Below, in pieces: positions 5,641 to 14,224 of a stretch of 18,526 nt of DNA. The DNA lies in assembly GCA_003565095.1 (NCBI GenBank), contig PXDI01000317.1:1-18526 (forward strand), written 5' to 3'. The position numbers were made by a program, and so were the translations under genes. The notes under the pieces were generated by a model. That model ran no database searches. It saw only the letters and a list, made by a program, of their open reading frames with translations, and was not told the origin of the DNA. Within the stretch, counting starts at the first letter, position 1. Each line of letters begins with the position of its first letter. The stretch is from PVC group bacterium. Lineage in GTDB: Bacteria > Verrucomicrobiota > Kiritimatiellia > UBA8416 > PXDI01.

Positions 5641-6756
5641 TTAATTGCCGGTTACGGCATGGAACGCGGGTTTGGGTTGCAGGGCACGGTCGAACAGCAG
5701 CGGATGGTCAGTCCGTCCGCGTACGGGAAAGTAATTTAGCCAGGTGTCGCCGTCGTGCGTATTCCAGAAGGTTACCGCCTGGATCACAGCACTATGGCGC
5801 ACAAACAAATCAAACAGCTCACGGTAGCGCTGCGCCTGACGCTGGTGCATCTCTTCCGTCAGACCTTCTTCAAAAACACGGTCTTCTTCCATCAGCTCAC
5901 TGCCGGGCTCACGCCATGGCAGTACACTGACATCAAGCTCGCTGACATGCACAATTAATCCGGCTTCAGCAAACGCTTTTATACTGGCTTCAATTTCCGC
6001 TAGCGGCGGACGGTCAACCTGCAGGTGCGCCTGAATGCCGATTCCGTCAATCCTGACACCGGCGGCGCGGAGCATTTCAACCAGACGCAACACACGTGAA
6101 CGCTTCGGTTCGGTTTCAATGCCGTAATCGTTGTAAAACAGTAACACATCCGGATCAGCAGCCGCAGCGGCACGAAATGCCTCGACGATATAATCCGTTC
6201 CAAGAACTTCGTACCACTGGCTTTTACGAAAATCATTATCTCCACGCCCGTCCGCCAGCGCTTCATTTACGACATCCCACGAAAGTACCCGGCCGCGGTA
6301 GCGGGTCATTACCGCAGTGATATGTTCACGCAGCCGCTGTAACGCGGTCTCACGATCAACCGGAGCGCCGTCTGCATCCTCAAAAAACCAGTCCGGACTC
6401 TGCCGGTGCCAGACCAGCGTGTGACCGTGCACCGCCATGCCGGCAGCCAATGCGGCTTCAACCAGACGGTCGGCTTTTTCAAACGTGAACTCTCCGGGAT
6501 GCGGCTGCAACAGACCCGGCTTCATGACATTTTCAATGGTCACCCGCCGGCAGTGATGCCGGATCAGGCTCCATACTGACTGATTATCCAGGCTGCGCGG
6601 GCCGATACTCATTCCAACGTAGAAATTGTCAGCAAAAGCCTGCGAAAGTGACGGTTCGGTTCTTTTCATTATACCCTCTTGCGCCGGCAGCATGCCCGGC
6701 ACCAGCAGTTTTATAACCAGCACCAATGCCATGTTTAAAAGAAATCTTTGATACAT
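5641..6756 (-). CDS. Secreted GH10 endo-1,4-beta-xylanase
   Basis: This 371-residue enzyme should cleave internal beta-1,4 bonds of xylan by the retaining mechanism of glycoside hydrolase family 10. Hallmarks are HGHTLVWH (residues 110-117), the acid/base glutamate E165 in WDVVNEAL, and the nucleophile E273 in VHVSELDV. FYNDYGIE and the late FWNTHDGDTW strand complete the barrel. An N-terminal signal peptide, MYQRFLLNMALVLVIKLLVPGMLPAQ, predicts export. No carbohydrate-binding module is present. I chose ATG 6756 because it opens the signal peptide. A TTG at 6807 would extend the frame by 17 residues and overlap the previous stop; neither has a clear ribosome binding site. It is the last gene of a three-gene minus-strand run. 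Confidence 0.93.
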   Translation of the reverse strand: MYQRFLLNMALVLVIKLLVPGMLPAQEGIMKRTEPSLSQAFADNFYVGMSIGPRSLDNQSVWSLIRHHCRRVTIENVMKPGLLQPHPGEFTFEKADRLVEAALAAGMAVHGHTLVWHRQSPDWFFEDADGAPVDRETALQRLREHITAVMTRYRGRVLSWDVVNEALADGRGDNDFRKSQWYEVLGTDYIVEAFRAAAAADPDVLLFYNDYGIETEPKRSRVLRLVEMLRAAGVRIDGIGIQAHLQVDRPPLAEIEASIKAFAEAGLIVHVSELDVSVLPWREPGSELMEEDRVFEEGLTEEMHQRQAQRYRELFDLFVRHSAVIQAVTFWNTHDGDTWLNYFPVRGRTDHPLLFDRALQPKPAFHAVTGN

Positions 6757-6803
6757 AAAGCCATATCTAGCATGAAAGACCGACGGAGGCAAGAAAGGCG
6801 CAA

Positions 6804-8990
6804 TCAATCAACGCGCACAATACCCAGAAAGCCGTCAACTGTCAGGTTTGCTCCGTCTTTGATTTCTGATACGGCGTCTTCTACTCCGGTAACACACGGA
6901 ATGCCGTATTCGCGGGCAATAATTGCGCCGTGAATCAACATACCGCCGCGCCGCTCAACAATCGCTCCGGCCAGCGGCACAACAAAAGTCATTGTCGGGC
7001 TGATGGCATCACAAACAAGAATGTCACCGTTGCAGAAACCGGCCAGATCTTCGTGGCAGGTAATCACACGCGCCCGGCCGGTTGCCAGCCCCGGAGAGGA
7101 GGGCTGACCGGTCAACTGCCGGGCGGTAACGGAGATCCCTGACTGCGGCTTCTGCTCCGTAAAAACCGCCATTGAATGCTCGGGCGCGGATTCCGCTTCC
7201 GGTTTTTCCCGCCCACACAGCAGCGCGCAGATTTGCTCCGCCGTCAGCTCCCGGGCCGGATCACGCAGTCTGCGCTGTCCTTCGAGCATTGCGGCGTTAA
7301 GCTGTGCTTCCACTCCGTGCAAATACACATTATCATCATCACGCAAGCGGTAGCTGACACGCGCCAGCTCCAGCATCTCCATTGCCTGCGGCAACTGCTC
7401 CGGCGTGACTTGCATAGCAAACCGGGCGGTCAGGCGCGAGACATCCTCCTCTGTAACATGCCTTTTGCGCTCAGGTCGCGAGGCCATCTCAAGCAGAAGC
7501 TTTCTCATTCCGGCAGAAAGTCCGGAAGCACGGCGCAGCAGCGGCGAAGTCAAATCACCGTATTCTTCTATAAACTGCGCCAATTTGCCGCTGAATGCCT
7601 GAAATAGCTCATATTCCCCGCCCTGCTGCAGGCTGTTCATTAATTTCTCATCCTGACGGATGATGGATGCCAGTTCCTCGAGTTTCTGATTGCGGTTGAG
7701 ACTTTGAAAATCGCGGCTGCCCAGCAGGTCAACAAACTCGTAAGGGTTTTCAGGATGAACTATATCATTGTAATACTGCCCGAAAAGCCGGACTCCGTGA
7801 GCAAACGGAATCAAATCATCCCAATAAACCTTGATCCATTTCTGATAAACTTCATTGCGGTGCTCAATTTCCGCGGCCAATACCTGATCGTTCAATTCGC
7901 GCAGCGCAAGTCTGGCCATTTGTGAAGCGTCCTGCAGCATTCCCGGCACAATTTCTTTTTCAATTCTTTCACGCAGTTTCTTCAAGTTTTCAAAAGTACG
8001 CGAAAGAGAGCGGTACCAGACTCTTTTATCATCCGGATCACTTCCGGTGGTAGTAATTGGACGCGCCTGCAAGAGAACAACTGCCCCGGCATCGTTAATG
8101 GTCCATTCCATATCCTGCGGGGTGCCGGCCAGTTTTTCAAGGCTGAGGCATTGATCAAAAACCGCGCCGACCTGTGCATCATCCAGCGGCGGCCGTGCAG
8201 CGGCTTCCGGCGGCAACGGCACACAGCGCACACCGCCGGGAACCGGCACAAGCATGCTGCCGCGGGGAACCGGATAATGTTCCAGCCGCAGCGGTCGCTT
8301 ACGCGAAACCTTCCAACGGTCCGGTTGCACCGTCCCGTCAACCAGCCCCTGATTCAAACCGTAGACCGCCTCGATGACTGCATTGTCTCCACCGGCCGGA
8401 TCAATGCTGAATGCCACGCCGGAGACACTGCCGTGAACAAGCTCCTGTATTATCACCGCCATTGATGCGGAAAAGACATCCAGTTTAAGCTCCTTGCGAT
8501 ACATCAGCGCGGCATCGCTCCATAATGAAGCCCAGACAAGCCTGACGTGCTCCAGAATGGCTTCCGTGCCGGAAATATTTACAAACGAGGCATGCAGCCC
8601 GGCAAAAGAACCTGAACCGGAATCTTCGCCGGGAGCGGAAGAACGCACCGCAACCGGCCGGTTGCCAAAATGTTCTTCAATCAGCGGAGTAAGAGATCTT
8701 GCCAGCTCCTGCGGCAGCGGTGTGCGCAGAAACATGTTTCTGATGCGCAGCGCGGCATCCCACACTTCCTCCCAGCGCATCTTGTCCATCGGCTTGCGGT
8801 TGAGCTCCATCATGATGCGCTCCCCCAGCCCGGTCCCGCCGATATAGTCACGATACGCCCGGCAAGTCAGGCACAAGCCCTCCGGCACAGTAAAGCCGTT
8901 GAACTGGAGAAAACCGAGGGCGGCCGCTTTGCCGCCGCATTCAGCAGAGCCGGCGGCATGCGCCTCTTGATATGAAGCGATCAGGTTCAT
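6804..8990 (-). CDS. PEP synthase / rifampin phosphotransferase-like enzyme (ATP-grasp plus swivelling His domain)
   Basis: This 728-residue protein has the PPDK/PEP-synthase N-terminal ATP-grasp (GGKAAALG from residue 19, RSSAPGED at 116-123, then GVAFSIDPAGGDNAVIEAVYG, and DMEWTIND to LLQARPIT near 290-315). A helical middle region (about 320-610) follows. The C-terminal swivelling domain carries the phospho-accepting H687 in RRGGMLIHGAIIAREYGIPCVTG. The C-terminal TIM barrel that binds pyruvate/PEP in true PEP synthase is absent, so the order matches rifampin phosphotransferase, which is longer (about 865 residues). It probably phosphorylates a small molecule with the ATP beta-phosphate; the acceptor is unknown and antibiotic inactivation is only one possibility. 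Its ATG overlaps the stop of the upstream flavin-binding gene (ATGA), implying translational coupling. Confidence 0.85.
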   Translation of the reverse strand: MNLIASYQEAHAAGSAECGGKAAALGFLQFNGFTVPEGLCLTCRAYRDYIGGTGLGERIMMELNRKPMDKMRWEEVWDAALRIRNMFLRTPLPQELARSLTPLIEEHFGNRPVAVRSSAPGEDSGSGSFAGLHASFVNISGTEAILEHVRLVWASLWSDAALMYRKELKLDVFSASMAVIIQELVHGSVSGVAFSIDPAGGDNAVIEAVYGLNQGLVDGTVQPDRWKVSRKRPLRLEHYPVPRGSMLVPVPGGVRCVPLPPEAAARPPLDDAQVGAVFDQCLSLEKLAGTPQDMEWTINDAGAVVLLQARPITTTGSDPDDKRVWYRSLSRTFENLKKLRERIEKEIVPGMLQDASQMARLALRELNDQVLAAEIEHRNEVYQKWIKVYWDDLIPFAHGVRLFGQYYNDIVHPENPYEFVDLLGSRDFQSLNRNQKLEELASIIRQDEKLMNSLQQGGEYELFQAFSGKLAQFIEEYGDLTSPLLRRASGLSAGMRKLLLEMASRPERKRHVTEEDVSRLTARFAMQVTPEQLPQAMEMLELARVSYRLRDDDNVYLHGVEAQLNAAMLEGQRRLRDPARELTAEQICALLCGREKPEAESAPEHSMAVFTEQKPQSGISVTARQLTGQPSSPGLATGRARVITCHEDLAGFCNGDILVCDAISPTMTFVVPLAGAIVERRGGMLIHGAIIAREYGIPCVTGVEDAVSEIKDGANLTVDGFLGIVRVD

Positions 8991-9439
8991 GCGGGAAGAT
9001 CATATTGAACAACATGCTGAAAATGGTCCACCCAGATATAGCTTCTTACATCCAGTGCCACCAGTGCGGTCGTGGGCGCGGCCAGAAAATCCTGCAGATA
9101 GGGATGCTTATCCAGAAAGACGCTACTGCATTCCGGCTGCGCGTCCTTGTCGATTTCCTGCACTGTACCGGCCGCGGTAACCGCTGCCGCGTTATGCAGA
9201 TCCTCTTCAGTGTTGGTTCGGTTGTCGATCAACAGAGCCACATTTGAATTGCCGCTGATATTTCTGAACTTGCGGGTCTGGCGCGTGGTTACAAACAGCA
9301 GGCGGTGCAAGTCAGCCGTTTCCGCAAACGCTACAATGCTGGTATAGGGCACGCCCTCATCGGCGGTAGCCAGCACACACAGCTTCTGTGAAGCTAGCAG
9401 TGCGGCAATTTCTCTTAGCTGATTGTGATCTTCCGGCAT
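8987..9439 (-). CDS. Pyridoxamine 5'-phosphate oxidase-like split-barrel protein
   Basis: This 150-residue protein follows the PNPOx-like FMN-binding split-barrel pattern. LREIAALLASQKLCVLATAD starts it, then GVPYTSIVAFAE, then LLFVTTRQTRKFRNISGNSNVALLIDN (about 47-73), where TRKFRN and NSNVAL fit the flavin phosphate-binding region. Such small proteins are often flavin or F420 oxidoreductases or flavin/heme binders of unknown substrate. The frame could open as far out as 9562, but AAGGAGG lies five bases before the ATG at 9439, so I use that. It is the first gene of the minus-strand run. Its stop overlaps the start of the PEP-synthase-like gene by four bases, which suggests a joint function. 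Confidence 0.82.
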   Translation of the reverse strand: MPEDHNQLREIAALLASQKLCVLATADEGVPYTSIVAFAETADLHRLLFVTTRQTRKFRNISGNSNVALLIDNRTNTEEDLHNAAAVTAAGTVQEIDKDAQPECSSVFLDKHPYLQDFLAAPTTALVALDVRSYIWVDHFQHVVQYDLPA

Positions 9440-9465
9440 ATAGCCCTCCTTTACACATACCTGTG

Positions 9466-9495
9466 AATATAAGCATATAAACTCAGATAAAACAA
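9466..9495 (-). promoter_or_regulatory. Candidate promoter of the minus-strand three-gene run
   Basis: On the minus strand TTGTTT (9495-9490) and TATATT (9471-9466) are 18 bases apart and lie upstream of the ribosome binding site of the flavin-type gene. Consensus match by eye only. Confidence 0.35.
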
Positions 9496-9598
9496 CCGCG
9501 GAAAAACGCGCCCCGATATTGACCGCTTTGGCATTTTGCCCTACTGTGCTATGCCAAAACATGGTACTGTCAAAAGTTTTATGAAAAGTATGAAAACG

Positions 9599-9630
9599 GT
9601 ATGTGAGTGTGTGGGTATGTGAGTGTGTGA
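9599..9630 (+). repeat. Tandem 16-mer, left arm of element 3
   Basis: Two adjacent 16-base units, 9599-9614 (GTATGTGAGTGTGTGG) and 9615-9630, differ only in the last base. The right arm near 9777-9808 contains the reverse-complement theme (CCCATACCCACGCACTCCC, then ACACTC), so the pair can fold across the small gene. Confidence 0.75.
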
Positions 9631-9639
9631 GAGTTTTTT

Positions 9640-9822
9640 ATGAGCGTAGTGAAGCATTTCAGGGAACTTCTGGTTTATCGCGAGGCATTTGAGTCGGCCA
9701 TGCAGATCTTCGAGCATTCGAATGGTGTATCTCATGCAGTCAGGTTAGAGAAGATGAGGCCGAATACGAACTCCCAAACCCCCATACCCACGCACTCCCA
9801 CACTCGCAAACAAAGTACTTGA
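9640..9822 (+). pseudogene. Four-helix-bundle (S23/IVP/Avd-like) protein, truncated
   Basis: The frame opens with MSVVKHFRELLVYREAFESAMQIFEHS (the first 27 residues), the first helix of the S23/IVP four-helix-bundle family. It then continues as NGVSHAVRLEKM and low-complexity residues translated from the repeat arm, ending after 60 codons. Full-length members have about 115-130 residues, so roughly three of the four helices are missing. There is no clear ribosome binding site. Codons after residue 27 read into the arm and are unlikely to be selected as protein. This remnant stops almost exactly where the one at the left edge of the window begins (SKSFPAEERY), so the two copies have lost different parts. 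Confidence 0.6.
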
Positions 9823-9892
9823 TGAAACGACGATTAGCCCCAAGACTGGGGCGCAATTATTGACAGAACGGATGCGATAGAAAGGGGGCAGG

Positions 9893-11272
9893 ATGAATAT
9901 GGATAACGCATTTGCTGCTTTTATAATTATCGGGATATTGATACTTGCCGGAAAATTTATCCGTCGCCGGCTGGCTTTTTTGCGGCGGCTGTTTCTGCCG
10001 AGTTCAATCATTGCCGGTTTGCTGGCTTTGTTACTCGGTCCTCAGGGAATCGGCCGCATCTCCGGCATAAACGGAATGTGGACAGAAGCAATCCTGGAGG
10101 TCTGGTCAAAACTTCCCGGTATTCTGATAAGCGTTGTGTTTGCGGCATTATTTCTGGGCAAGAGTCTTCCCGGAATAAAGAAAATCTGGAGCAAGGCGGG
10201 CCCGATGGTCGCCCACGGTCAGACGATGGCATGGGGTCAGTATGTGGTCGGCATATCACTGGCTATGTTTGTGCTGGTTCCGGTGTGGGACAGCAGCCCC
10301 CTGGCCGGAGCGCTGATAGAAATCGGCTTTGAGGGAGGGCACGGCACGGCTGCGGGACTCGGAAATACGTTCCGTGAGCTGGGTTTTTCCGACGGGGCGG
10401 ATATGGCGTTAGGGCTGGCCACTATCGGAGTGATTATGGGGGTACTACTGGGCACCATGGCCATCAACTGGGCCGTATGGAAACAGTATATTGCTCCTCC
10501 CGGACGCTCTCCGCAAGATGAAGAAGCAATGGCCGAGCACGAAACACGCGAAAAAAACGAAGCTGACGATTTGCGCGACAAGGCGATTGAGCCACTGTCG
10601 TTCCATTGGGGACTGGTAGGCTCATCTATCGGACTTGGTTGGCTGTTACTAAAAGGCCTGATATGGATCGAGAACGCCCTGCTGACACCGCTGGGCTGGC
10701 CGGAACTTTTCAGACACGTGCCCCTTTTCCCACTCGCCATGATTGGCGGCGTGGCCGTTCAGTCGCTAGGCGACCGTCTGGGATATGCCAAACTTATTGA
10801 CCGGCAGTTGATGAACAGGATTTCCGGTTCTTCCCTTGATATTCTGATTGTTGCCGCGATGGGAGCGCTTTCCCTTGATGCGATCGGCGCCAACACAGGC
10901 CCGTTTCTGCTTTTGGCAACAGGAGGGATCTTATGGAACATTTTTGGTTTTGCAATATTAGCCCGATTGATGTTTCCACGCGACTGGGTACCGAACGGGC
11001 TGGCCAATTTCGGACAGGGCATGGGCATGACCGTAATTGGCTTGCTGTTGATCCGTATGAGTGATCCGCAAAACCGCTCGGGAGCGATGGAGGCGTTTGG
11101 TTACAAGCAGCTACTGTTTGAACCGATTGTCGGCGGCGGGCTTTTTACCGCCATATCACTTCCCTTGATTTATCAGTTCGGACCGGGCCCGGTGCTTGCC
11201 GGAGTGACGGCATTAATGACGGCATGGCTTATCGGCGGATTATGGCTTGTCCGCAGAAGAAAGTCTTCATAA
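9893..11272 (+). CDS. Sodium/glutamate symporter (GltS/ESS family)
   Basis: This 459-residue inner-membrane protein should import glutamate or a related dicarboxylic amino acid with sodium. The sequence is highly hydrophobic. The first re-entrant/TM region reads FLPSSIIAGLLALLLGPQ (34-51). The family motif GGHGTAAG is at 148-155, followed by LGLATIGVIMGVLLGTMAINW. A long charged, presumably cytoplasmic, loop (about 196-228, rich in Glu, Arg and Lys) separates the two inverted halves. The C-terminal half contains ANFGQGMGMTVIG, the counterpart of the first motif. Slightly longer than E. coli GltS (401). The ATG at 9893 has a GGGGGCAGG purine tract just upstream, and the gene starts 22 bases after a repeat element. 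Substrate is inferred from family. Confidence 0.85.
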   Translation: MNMDNAFAAFIIIGILILAGKFIRRRLAFLRRLFLPSSIIAGLLALLLGPQGIGRISGINGMWTEAILEVWSKLPGILISVVFAALFLGKSLPGIKKIWSKAGPMVAHGQTMAWGQYVVGISLAMFVLVPVWDSSPLAGALIEIGFEGGHGTAAGLGNTFRELGFSDGADMALGLATIGVIMGVLLGTMAINWAVWKQYIAPPGRSPQDEEAMAEHETREKNEADDLRDKAIEPLSFHWGLVGSSIGLGWLLLKGLIWIENALLTPLGWPELFRHVPLFPLAMIGGVAVQSLGDRLGYAKLIDRQLMNRISGSSLDILIVAAMGALSLDAIGANTGPFLLLATGGILWNIFGFAILARLMFPRDWVPNGLANFGQGMGMTVIGLLLIRMSDPQNRSGAMEAFGYKQLLFEPIVGGGLFTAISLPLIYQFGPGPVLAGVTALMTAWLIGGLWLVRRRKSS

Positions 11273-11391
11273 AAACACAACTGTATACTCATCTGCACTG
11301 ATAACCAGGGAACAGGCACCTTAGCCTTGGTTTGCAAGTGGTGGTATGCATTATGCTTGTAAAAGCATCACAAAACAGAAAGGAATAACCC

Positions 11392-12774
11392 ATGATGAGA
11401 CCAGGAATAATATGCTGTGTACTTTTAGTTATAGCGGGCGGCTGCAGTAGAAAGCCGGCGGAAGAAGCAAGCGAAATCCCGCTACAGGATGAGACCCCAA
11501 CCGCGGATGAGCTTTCGCTGGGCTTCAGCGATGAAGGAACCGATCAGCCGCAGGCGTCCGCACCCGCCATCCCGTATACTGCCGACAGACCGGAAAAAGT
11601 CAGCCTGCCGGGAGAAGATGCTGAAATCGAAGAGCATTTTAGCGTGATCAAAGAATTGACGCGGGAGGCAATGTTTACAGAAGCATGGCAGCTTGCCCGT
11701 GATTTTCGCGCGGAAAATCCTGATCATCCGCAAGTAGCGGAGATGGATCAAATCATCAACCGGCTGAACCGGTTGCGGCGCGATGCCCCCGGCATCACTT
11801 ATGCCATCAGCCACATTAGCGATCCCAATCCGACTGTGCGCGATGTTGTTCACCGGCAGCTTATTCAGGGCGGGGAAACCGCCGCGATCATGCTGCGGAA
11901 AGCCCTGCGGGATGCTCAAAATCCCGCCGTTAGCCTTTTAGCGGCGGAGCTGCTGCTGCGCAAGGGGGATACTGACAGTCTCGACGATTTTCTCATCCGT
12001 ATTGACCGCGATGAGCATGCGGCGGAAGAACTCACGATCATTGACATTGCCGCGGAAATGCTGCCCGAGCAGGAAGATCATAAGGCGTTACAACAGGCGG
12101 CGGCTTTACTGAAAAAATACAATTCCGCTGCATTCATCCCGCTGGCCGAAGGGATTTTCAACGCAGTAAGGTCAGATGAAGCGAAAGCCGCAACAGATGC
12201 GGCCGCCACCGCTGCGGACTATCTGCGCCGGATGGCCGGAATGAGTGACGACACAGCGTTGTTGACGAAAATTGCGCGCGCCGCGGCGGCAAGCGAAGAC
12301 GCAGAGCTAATAAGAGGCTTTATGGTTCCGGGGGATCCGCGGCAGGCCACGGGAGAGGTTCATGCATATTCAAAATCACACAATAACTTTCCGGCTGTAA
12401 ATGCTTTTGAAAATGATGACCGCTGGCTGCCGGAGCAATCGGCGCTGCCGGCGGTTTTTGTCACCTACAAGTTCACCGACGGCTATGCCTACATGGTGGA
12501 TAAATACCGGATTATGACACAGCATCACAATTATGAAGGTCGCTCGCCGGTTGATTTCACACTGCAGGGATCAGATGATGGAACAGGCTGGACAATTGTT
12601 GATACCGTGCGCGGGGAAGCGGACTGGGGGGCGGATGAGTGGCGTGAATTTGAAGTTGATAATCCTGGTTTATATCAATACTACAAGCTGGTAATTGAGA
12701 AATTCAGTGGCGATCAAACACACGGCGGAATCCGTCATATTGAATATCACGGGCAATGGCGCCAGCCGCGGTGA
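11392..12774 (+). CDS. Lipoprotein with HEAT-like region and discoidin-like C-terminal domain
   Basis: This 460-residue protein begins with a lipoprotein signal peptide (GIICCVLLVIAGGC, lipidated Cys at 18), so it should be anchored in a membrane on the periplasmic or outer side. A Pro/Glu-rich linker (20-80) is followed by an all-alpha region (about 80-310). Within that region, DPNPTVRDVVHRQLIQGG and similar helical pairs suggest HEAT-like repeats. Residues about 317-458 resemble an F5/8 type C (discoidin, galactose-binding) fold: AVNAFENDDRWLPEQSA, then YKFTDGYAYMVDKYRI, then DFTLQGSDDGTGWTIVDTV and YYKLVIEKFSG. It may bind a glycan at the surface. AAGGA precedes the ATG. No enzyme motif is seen; function unknown. 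Confidence 0.75.
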   Translation: MMRPGIICCVLLVIAGGCSRKPAEEASEIPLQDETPTADELSLGFSDEGTDQPQASAPAIPYTADRPEKVSLPGEDAEIEEHFSVIKELTREAMFTEAWQLARDFRAENPDHPQVAEMDQIINRLNRLRRDAPGITYAISHISDPNPTVRDVVHRQLIQGGETAAIMLRKALRDAQNPAVSLLAAELLLRKGDTDSLDDFLIRIDRDEHAAEELTIIDIAAEMLPEQEDHKALQQAAALLKKYNSAAFIPLAEGIFNAVRSDEAKAATDAAATAADYLRRMAGMSDDTALLTKIARAAAASEDAELIRGFMVPGDPRQATGEVHAYSKSHNNFPAVNAFENDDRWLPEQSALPAVFVTYKFTDGYAYMVDKYRIMTQHHNYEGRSPVDFTLQGSDDGTGWTIVDTVRGEADWGADEWREFEVDNPGLYQYYKLVIEKFSGDQTHGGIRHIEYHGQWRQPR

Positions 12775-12930
12775 GGGGGATTGTAAAACGCGGAACGTTG
12801 TGTAGTTTGGGAGCAAAGAAAATTAATAAACATACTCTTTTTTGTGATCTATGCTTTCTTTGTGGTTAAACATTCCCTCCCCCGTGCATGGCGCGGGCCG
12901 GCGGCGATGGATGATTACCTCGCGAGGCGC

Positions 12931-13366
12931 TTATTTTGCCATGAAGATGGTTCCGGTTACTTCCGGCTGGATCAGGCCCAGATCCTGAAAGCGTTCGGCA
13001 ATGCGGACTTCGTCAAAATAGCCGATTTCGTTTTGGTTGCCGTCGCCTTGGACATCAATATAGATACGCGTAATGGCGTTAGCATCCTTCCAGAAATCGG
13101 AAGTGCCGGTGGCGTCCGGTGTACCGAGACCGGCTTCAGTGAAAGCCTTCGGCGGATCAACCCAGACCGACCAGCGGTCAGTCACACCGTCATAGTTCTT
13201 CTCGAGTTTCGCAACAAACAGATAAGTCTGGCCGCCGACCGCCGGGGCAATATTGGTACCGAAGGCATGCAGGCTCTGGTTGTAGATGCCCCAGCGGATA
13301 GTGCCACCGCCCAGGTCATATTGCCACGGGCTGCGATTGCTGCCGTTGGTGCTGTCCGATATGCGG
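12931..13366 (-). pseudogene. C-terminal fragment of a LamG-like (concanavalin-type) protein
   Basis: On the minus strand an uninterrupted frame runs from about 13366 to a TAA at 12931. It includes RISDSTNGSNRSPWQYDLGG, then GQTYLFVAKLEKNYDGVTDR, then YIDVQGDGNQNEIGYFDEVR and IAERFQDLG. YFDEVRIAE is the typical last strand of LamG/laminin-G-like surface or exported proteins. No start codon with a ribosome binding site is present, and the frame loses its likeness at 13352-13366, where regulator sequence on the other strand begins. This explains the stretch 12775-13360, which has no intact gene. 12775-12930 contains a perfect palindrome CCTCGCGAGG (12918-12927) and nothing else I can support. 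A short GTG-initiated product is possible but unlikely. Confidence 0.7.
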
Positions 13367-14224
13367 CAGGCAGGCCATCTGGCGGCACGGCATTTTCTTG
13401 AACAGGGCTTTGCCGCTTTCGGGTTTCTTGATATTGTTTACTACAACGTTCAACAACTGCGCCAAGGTTTTACTGAAGAGCTTGAGCGTAGCGGTCATAG
13501 TTGCCGGGTGCTGGATATTTCGCGCCTCTCGCCGGTTTACCAATGGGATGAATATGCGGCGTTGGTTAAAGAATGGCTGATCGGATTGCCGAAGCCGGTG
13601 GCGCTGCTGGCATACAGCGATTACCGCGCGGCGGCGCTGGTGACACTGGCACGTGAAGCCGGTTTGAGCGTACCCAATGAAGTTGCGATTGCCGGTGTCG
13701 GCCATGACCCGTTTGAGTCGGCGCTGCTGCACATCAGCCTGACTTCCATGGCGCTGAACTATGAACGCATCGGATATGATGCGATGCGCTTGCTGGACGA
13801 TCTGATGCATGGAGCGCCGCCGCCGGATGAGCCGCTGAAAATCCCCCCGCTGGGACTGGGGCTGGGCGACTCAACCGACACGCTGTATTGCGCCTCCCCG
13901 CTGGTTCGCCGCGTAGTCGGTTATATCCGCGATAACTTGGCCGATGATATTTCAACCGCTATGCTGACCGACAGGTTTTCCGTTTCGCGCCGCTCATTGC
14001 AGCGTGAATTCACAAATGCGCTCGGACACGGGATTCACGAGGAGATTCTGCGCGCGCGGTTGCGACACGCCCAGCACCTGCTGCTGAACAGCGTCCTGCC
14101 GCTGGGGGAGATTGCCGGCAGATGCGGGTTCTCAGACCTACGTGCATTGTCGGTAACCTTTAAAAAACATTTTGGCATCCCGCCGTCAATTTTCCGGGCG
14201 CAAAAGGTAAAGCCTTTTCAATGA
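13361..14224 (+). pseudogene. XylR-like transcriptional regulator (LacI-type sensor plus AraC HTH), 5'-truncated
   Basis: From MRQAGHLAARHFLEQGFAAF onward the 287 residues match the second part of a periplasmic-binding-protein-like sensor. ALLAYSDYRAAALVTLAREA is followed by GLSVPNEVAIAGVGHDPFES and then the SLTSMALNYERIGYDAMRLL stretch. An intact AraC-type double helix-turn-helix follows (about 205-280 of the fragment: SVSRRSLQREFTNALG, then GEIAGRCGFSDLRALSVTFKKHFG). Full XylR-like regulators are about 380 residues, so about 100 N-terminal residues are missing. The frame continues upstream to 13286, but there it overlaps coding sequence of the LamG-like fragment on the other strand and shows no likeness. 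No ribosome binding site precedes the ATG. In relatives such regulators control sugar-utilisation genes. The 3' end overlaps the convergent large gene by seven bases. Confidence 0.75.

Larger units (their letters stand above)
9563..9870 (+). mobile_element. Four-helix-bundle-gene repeat element (element 3) with both ends
   Basis: This 308-bp unit starts with the 36-base block also found at 206-241 and ends with the 58-base block also found at 143-200. The two ends are imperfect inverted repeats with a shared CTGTCAA core. Inside lie a left arm of two 16-mers, a truncated four-helix-bundle gene and a right arm (about 9777-9808) that is an imperfect inverted match of the left arm. It sits between divergent genes, 124 bases from the flavin-type gene and 22 bases from the symporter. 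No obvious target duplication is seen at the borders. The stretch 9440-9892 otherwise holds only the two promoter regions. Confidence 0.65.

Noticed and set aside
9563..9870. CRISPR-like or diversity-generating retroelement array, prompted by short repeats and an Avd-like protein.
   Set aside because: The repeats are contiguous tandem units without spacers, and there is no reverse transcriptase, template repeat or cas gene in the window.
11307..11335. AACCAGGG...CCTTGGTT symmetry after the symporter gene.
   Set aside because: The stem is short with a bulge and lacks a T-run, so I do not call it a terminator.
13286..13360. Upstream extension of the regulator frame to the ATG at 13286.
   Set aside because: These 25 codons lie antisense to the LamG-like fragment and show no likeness to XylR N-termini. 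The true likeness begins at about 13361.
12844..13401. A 185-codon plus-strand open frame.
   Set aside because: It lies opposite the LamG-like fragment, whose minus-strand reading gives coherent protein likeness; the plus-strand product shows none.
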